Shown here: in pieces, positions 60,870-64,000 of the stretch
Position numbering within the stretch: the first letter of the stretch is position 1
How the letters are laid out: every line of letters starts with the position of its first letter
Assembly: GCA_037178625.1 (NCBI GenBank)
Contig: CM074145.1
Coordinates: 620,001-684,000, forward strand
DNA: 64,000 nucleotides
Origin: Skeletonema tropicum
Taxonomy: Eukaryota; Bacillariophyta; Thalassiosirophyceae; Thalassiosirales; Thalassiosiraceae
Direction of reading: 5' to 3'
Made by a program: the position numbers and the translations under genes
The notes under the pieces: model-generated
The model's database searches: none
Told to the model about the DNA's origin: nothing
Seen by the model: only the letters and a program-made list of their open reading frames with translations

Positions 60870-62117
60870 CTAACCCCTTCTCCATGAAGAGAGCCATGAC
60901 AAATACCCTCCATTTGCACGTTTATTATCCTCATTATTGCCTGAATCATTGTCTGCTGTTGCTTCAAATCCTCCATTTACATAATCACTCTCCACAACCA
61001 CAGAGTTATTACCATCTTCAATAATTGCCCCACCACTACTTCCTTTTGTCACACTATTAGACGAAAATAGAGACGAGGAAGACTTGTTGTTGTTGTCCTC
61101 ACCACCCGAACCACTACCACCACCGACACTACCACCCACTAAATCCTTCAATACCTTCACACCCTCTTTAGTTAATGTAGTACTAATCCCATATACACCC
61201 ACGGCAGCTAATCCCCACCACCACAACCACTTGAATGTTTTGTGTAGAGTGGCTTGTAGTTGGGTGGATAAGTTGGAGGTTGTATCTGAGACTGTTTTGG
61301 TAAGGACGGAGGTTGTAGCGGAAGAGAGGATTGTTTCTTTGTCGGGTAGAAGTGATGATAGCTTTGATAAGTTCGATTGCGATGATGATGTTATTTTGTT
61401 GTTGGTATTGTTTGTTGATATTGTCTCTTTTAAAGTTGTAGATTCTATCGCCTGTTGAGGCGTTGTTGATGCAGATTTTGGAATTGTTTGTGCACCCCCA
61501 ACACCATTGCTAGCGCTAGCGCTAGTACCATTACTACCACCACCAAAGAATGTCTTTGGTATTTTGAATTGATCCATCTTCTTTGAAAATTCATCCTTTA
61601 TCCTCTCCTTCGTTGACAACGTTGCATCCTGTATAGATTGTGTCATCTTATCTTTCGTATCCATAGCTCTATGTGTCATCCTATCTTTGGTATCCATAGC
61701 TTTGTTTTTAAGTTTCGTTTCCATCTCTTTTGTCACCTTATTGATGGATCGATGAGCCTCCCATGCATACTGTTCGGATTTTGCCTTGGCAGTGACAGAG
61801 GTGTTGTGGAGTGATGCACGAATGGAGTCGGATGCGTTTGTGACTGCATCGTTGGCTTTGGCCTTGGCGAATTGTGTTGCTTGGGTGGTGAAGTTGGTCA
61901 ATTTCGACACTAGCATATCTTTGGCTGTAACTGCTGTTGAAGAGGAAGATGGTGATGATTTCGTTTTGTTTGCTGCATCAACTTGATCCATTGCCGACGA
62001 TTGTGATGATGACGACTTCTTATTGGACCATTGCCGACGTTGCGGTGGTCGGCAGGCCCGGCGAATAATCGTTGTCGAGGCCCTTTTAGCACCATCATGT
62101 GCTGCTATTGTCATCAT
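60870..62117 (-). CDS. Coiled-coil, LEA-like protein with mitochondrial-type leader and one membrane helix
   Basis: The frame is open to 62240, but the first ATG is 62117. It gives a basic leader without acids after the first residues (KRASTTIIRRACRPPQRRQW), typical of mitochondrial import. A long amphipathic helical region follows with LEA-like repeats (AKAKANDAVTNASDSIR, KNKAMDTKDRMTHRAMDTKDKM), then a Ser/Asn/Gly-rich linker. A hydrophobic helix (FKWLWWWGLAAVGVYGIS) precedes a Gly/Ser-rich C-terminus ending YLSWLSSWRRG. It could be anchored in the inner membrane. I do not recognise an orthologue. Single exon, no break. Confidence 0.68.
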   Translation of the reverse strand: MMTIAAHDGAKRASTTIIRRACRPPQRRQWSNKKSSSSQSSAMDQVDAANKTKSSPSSSSTAVTAKDMLVSKLTNFTTQATQFAKAKANDAVTNASDSIRASLHNTSVTAKAKSEQYAWEAHRSINKVTKEMETKLKNKAMDTKDRMTHRAMDTKDKMTQSIQDATLSTKERIKDEFSKKMDQFKIPKTFFGGGSNGTSASASNGVGGAQTIPKSASTTPQQAIESTTLKETISTNNTNNKITSSSQSNLSKLSSLLPDKETILSSATTSVLTKTVSDTTSNLSTQLQATLHKTFKWLWWWGLAAVGVYGISTTLTKEGVKVLKDLVGGSVGGGSGSGGEDNNNKSSSSLFSSNSVTKGSSGGAIIEDGNNSVVVESDYVNGGFEATADNDSGNNEDNKRANGGYLSWLSSWRRG

Positions 62118-63060
62118 CGTTTTCAGAAAGAGGTGCTTGTGCAAAAACTTTTGCCGGAGCGGAGGTAGGTGGGAGGTGGGCCTATGCAGCACAACAATGC
62201 GTTCAATGGAAGATACTTGCCTCCAAAAATTCAACCGCAACCTAAACTAGGAAGAAGACACCGAATTGATAGCTTTTCGAAGGCAACTATCGAATGCTGC
62301 TAATGTAATTGATGGTTATGATCTTAATTTCCTCGCTGCTATTGCTATGCAGGGTCTTAGGTTATTCGGTACGCACGTTTGTTACGTGTTACGTGTTACT
62401 TTCTGGGGGCTAGCTGTGGAGAGTGGAAGTGGAAAGTGCAAGTTTCAGATGAGGTGGAATCGTCCTTGAGGTCGATTGTGAATGAGTTGTTACTCCGGTT
62501 CGAAGTAGCACTCATCGTCTGTACAGTGTAGTAAAAAGTAGACGGGTTCATGGTGATAACTGTTGCTCTGTGATGACTTGGACTGGGGGCCTTTGTGTTC
62601 TTCATAGAGAATAGAGAGGGCTTTGAGTTCGGCTGATTCTTTTGCGAGGCAAAATACAAACTTACAGCTGCTCTAGCATTCTTTATAAATAAGATAGTTT
62701 TGTATGCGGCATCGGTTAGAATTGAAAGAAGGAGGTCCGTGGTCAGCGAGTACAACATTATTCTGCCTATCTCTCTCTCGAGATCGAGAGAGATGAGGAT
62801 ATTCCGATGCATTGGTAAGACAAAGCTGACGACAGTGGTGGAAGATGTAATTGCTATTTCTATTTCTTTTACTGGCGCTACGTAGGCGTAGGAGGAAACC
62901 TCCTGCTGCCTCTCTCCTTCATCTTCGTAAATATTCTTTTATGTGCCCTTATCTTCGTTCCCCTTTCCCCTTCCGATCCATTCTATACAATATTCTCATC
63001 ATGAACTTGTAGCACTCTTCGCCGCTCAAGATCACAGATGTTCTTCTTCACTTGTCTTCC
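62118..63060. other. Intergenic region
   Basis: About 940 bp. A 138-codon minus-strand frame (62396-62812) and shorter plus-strand frames are present but show no domain or targeting signal. A palindromic CTCTCTCTCGAGATCGAGAGAG-like stretch lies near 62770. I call no gene here. Confidence 0.45.
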
Positions 63061-63978
63061 TTAGGCTTTAGGTCCATAGCCTGAATCCGACAACCAGATT
63101 GCATACCACTCATTCATTGACCTACGTCTCTCTTCAGGAGACATGTTCATCCACGCCGCCTGTTGTTGTGCCTGCTCCGTTTGGACCGGCAAATGCCCTA
63201 GATGTGGAGCATGTTGATTCTGTTGTTGCACCTGCTCTGCTTGGGCCGGCAAATGTCCTAGATGGGGTGCATGTTGATTCCGTTGTAGCGTTAACTCCGG
63301 TTGGGCCGGCAAATGTCCTAGATGTGGTGCATGTTGATACATAGGCGTTTGCATCGACTGCACAGCACCGGATGTGTTGAATAGAGCAGGAGCTGAAGCA
63401 CGTCGAACGGATGGAGCATTCTCACTCTGTTTCCAAGCGGCCTTGTTTGAGCCAAATCCGGACTTCATTCTTTTCAAGTTTTCCCTGTGGAGATCGCTGT
63501 ATCCATGACGCCATTCCCCTTCATAAGTATGTCCTATTTTGAACCTCATTCGGCCTTGCCCGTGTGGTTTCCCCTCCTTGTCAACCTCACCAGTATACCA
63601 TCCACATTCGCCTAATGGAGTGGTGTAAAGCAGCCTGTGAACCCTTCTATTTCGTGATCCCTCGGAAGGATCTGACAGGACCGTGCCATGGTGATTCGGT
63701 GTGGTAGAGTTGCCACTCCTCGAGGAGAAGGAACTTTTAGCTCCAATTTTAGCATCGGCCTCCTTCTTTGACCCTCGAGGTAAATATCCACTAGTTTGGC
63801 GATTCTTCATGTTCTTCTGACTGGTCGTGTCATCTAATGACGCAAACTTAACCGTCTTCGCGGTCCTGCGGTTGCTGCTTCCGCTGTCACCCTTTTCAAG
63901 TGCACGTACATCCTTATCTAGGCCCAAGACGTTCTTCATCACGTGCACCTCACTTCTTGATTTAGCTGCATCGTGCAT
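63061..63978 (-). CDS. MORN-motif protein with HAPHLGHLP repeats, possibly 5' partial
   Basis: The frame is open from the ATG at 63978 and also from there to the window edge, so the start may lie outside. The N-terminal half is charged and Ser-rich with several basic tracts. The middle holds about two MORN units (CGWYTGEVDKEGKPHGQGRM, GHTYEGEWRHGYSD). The C-terminal part has three copies of a roughly 22-residue repeat (QHAPHLGHLPAQ, then Glu/Gln-rich), followed by a conserved-looking end (MSPEERRRSMNEWYAIWLSD). It has no signal peptide in view, unlike the MORN genes at 48-56 kb, and is likely cytosolic. Function unknown. Confidence 0.7.
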   Translation of the reverse strand: MHDAAKSRSEVHVMKNVLGLDKDVRALEKGDSGSSNRRTAKTVKFASLDDTTSQKNMKNRQTSGYLPRGSKKEADAKIGAKSSFSSRSGNSTTPNHHGTVLSDPSEGSRNRRVHRLLYTTPLGECGWYTGEVDKEGKPHGQGRMRFKIGHTYEGEWRHGYSDLHRENLKRMKSGFGSNKAAWKQSENAPSVRRASAPALFNTSGAVQSMQTPMYQHAPHLGHLPAQPELTLQRNQHAPHLGHLPAQAEQVQQQNQHAPHLGHLPVQTEQAQQQAAWMNMSPEERRRSMNEWYAIWLSDSGYGPKA

Positions 63979-64000
63979 GTGAGTAGATGACTCAGCACGG

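Noticed and set aside
62396..62812. 138-codon minus-strand open frame
   Set aside because: No recognisable motif or targeting signal and Ser/Thr-rich low-complexity content; not supported as a gene.

Overview
The window is nuclear DNA of a diatom, probably a centric (Thalassiosirales-like) species. The evidence is short GT-AG introns (78-107 bp), a plastid precursor with an ER signal peptide followed by an AAAF-type cleavage motif, diatom-typical multicopy families (RING-CH, MYND/Sel1, MORN, DUF285/BspA-like, F-box/LRR) and Copia/Gypsy/pogo-type transposons. The species assignment is inference.

Layout. 1-2.0 kb: 3' part of a class C GPCR whose ectodomain resembles a bacterial sugar-binding protein. 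2.5-8.8 kb: three paralogous RING-CH genes, with a non-autonomous inverted-repeat element (5648-6712) built from GAATCCTAGGATTC palindromes. 9.25-26.2 kb: three nested transposons. A Ty1/Copia element (9250-26200, TSD ATAGA) has its 5' LTR split at a TA by a pogo/Tigger-like DNA transposon (9260-18575). The pogo transposase reading frame is in turn split by a Ty3/Gypsy element (9784-15701, identical 249-bp LTRs, TSD AAGGC). 26.2-29.5 kb: a decayed DUF285 gene and a frame-broken SPRY-like gene. 29.5-43 kb: mostly intact genes, namely a protein kinase, a three-exon type I membrane protein with a repeat-rich basic tail, an aminotransferase, proteasome beta-7, a sphingomyelin-synthase-like enzyme and a secreted aldose 1-epimerase. 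43.6-46.3 kb: two MYND genes, the first decayed. 46.6-47.2 kb: a small inverted-repeat element. 47.3-48.4 kb: a plastid precursor with a C-terminal frame break. 48.6-58.8 kb: a local expansion of signal-peptide MORN genes in several states of decay, mixed with a second DUF285 pseudogene, two copies of a Tudor-like gene and an F-box/LRR gene. 59-64 kb: a HAD-like protein with a frame break and a duplicated 3' end, a coiled-coil mitochondrial-type protein, and another MORN gene reaching the window edge.

How it fits together. The conserved housekeeping genes are all intact. Most damage lies in lineage-specific multicopy families and transposons, so the window looks like an accessory, fast-evolving chromosomal region with a conserved island at 29-43 kb. 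The best candidates for unusual biology are the three-level transposon nest, the contrasting Gag-Pol expression modes of the two retroelements (in-frame UGA versus a -1 shift), a multi-membrane-span region at the start of the Copia Pol, the GPCR with a bacterial-type ectodomain, and six host reading frames that each break in the +1 direction with a TGA. All statements come from reading the sequence by eye; no database search was run.
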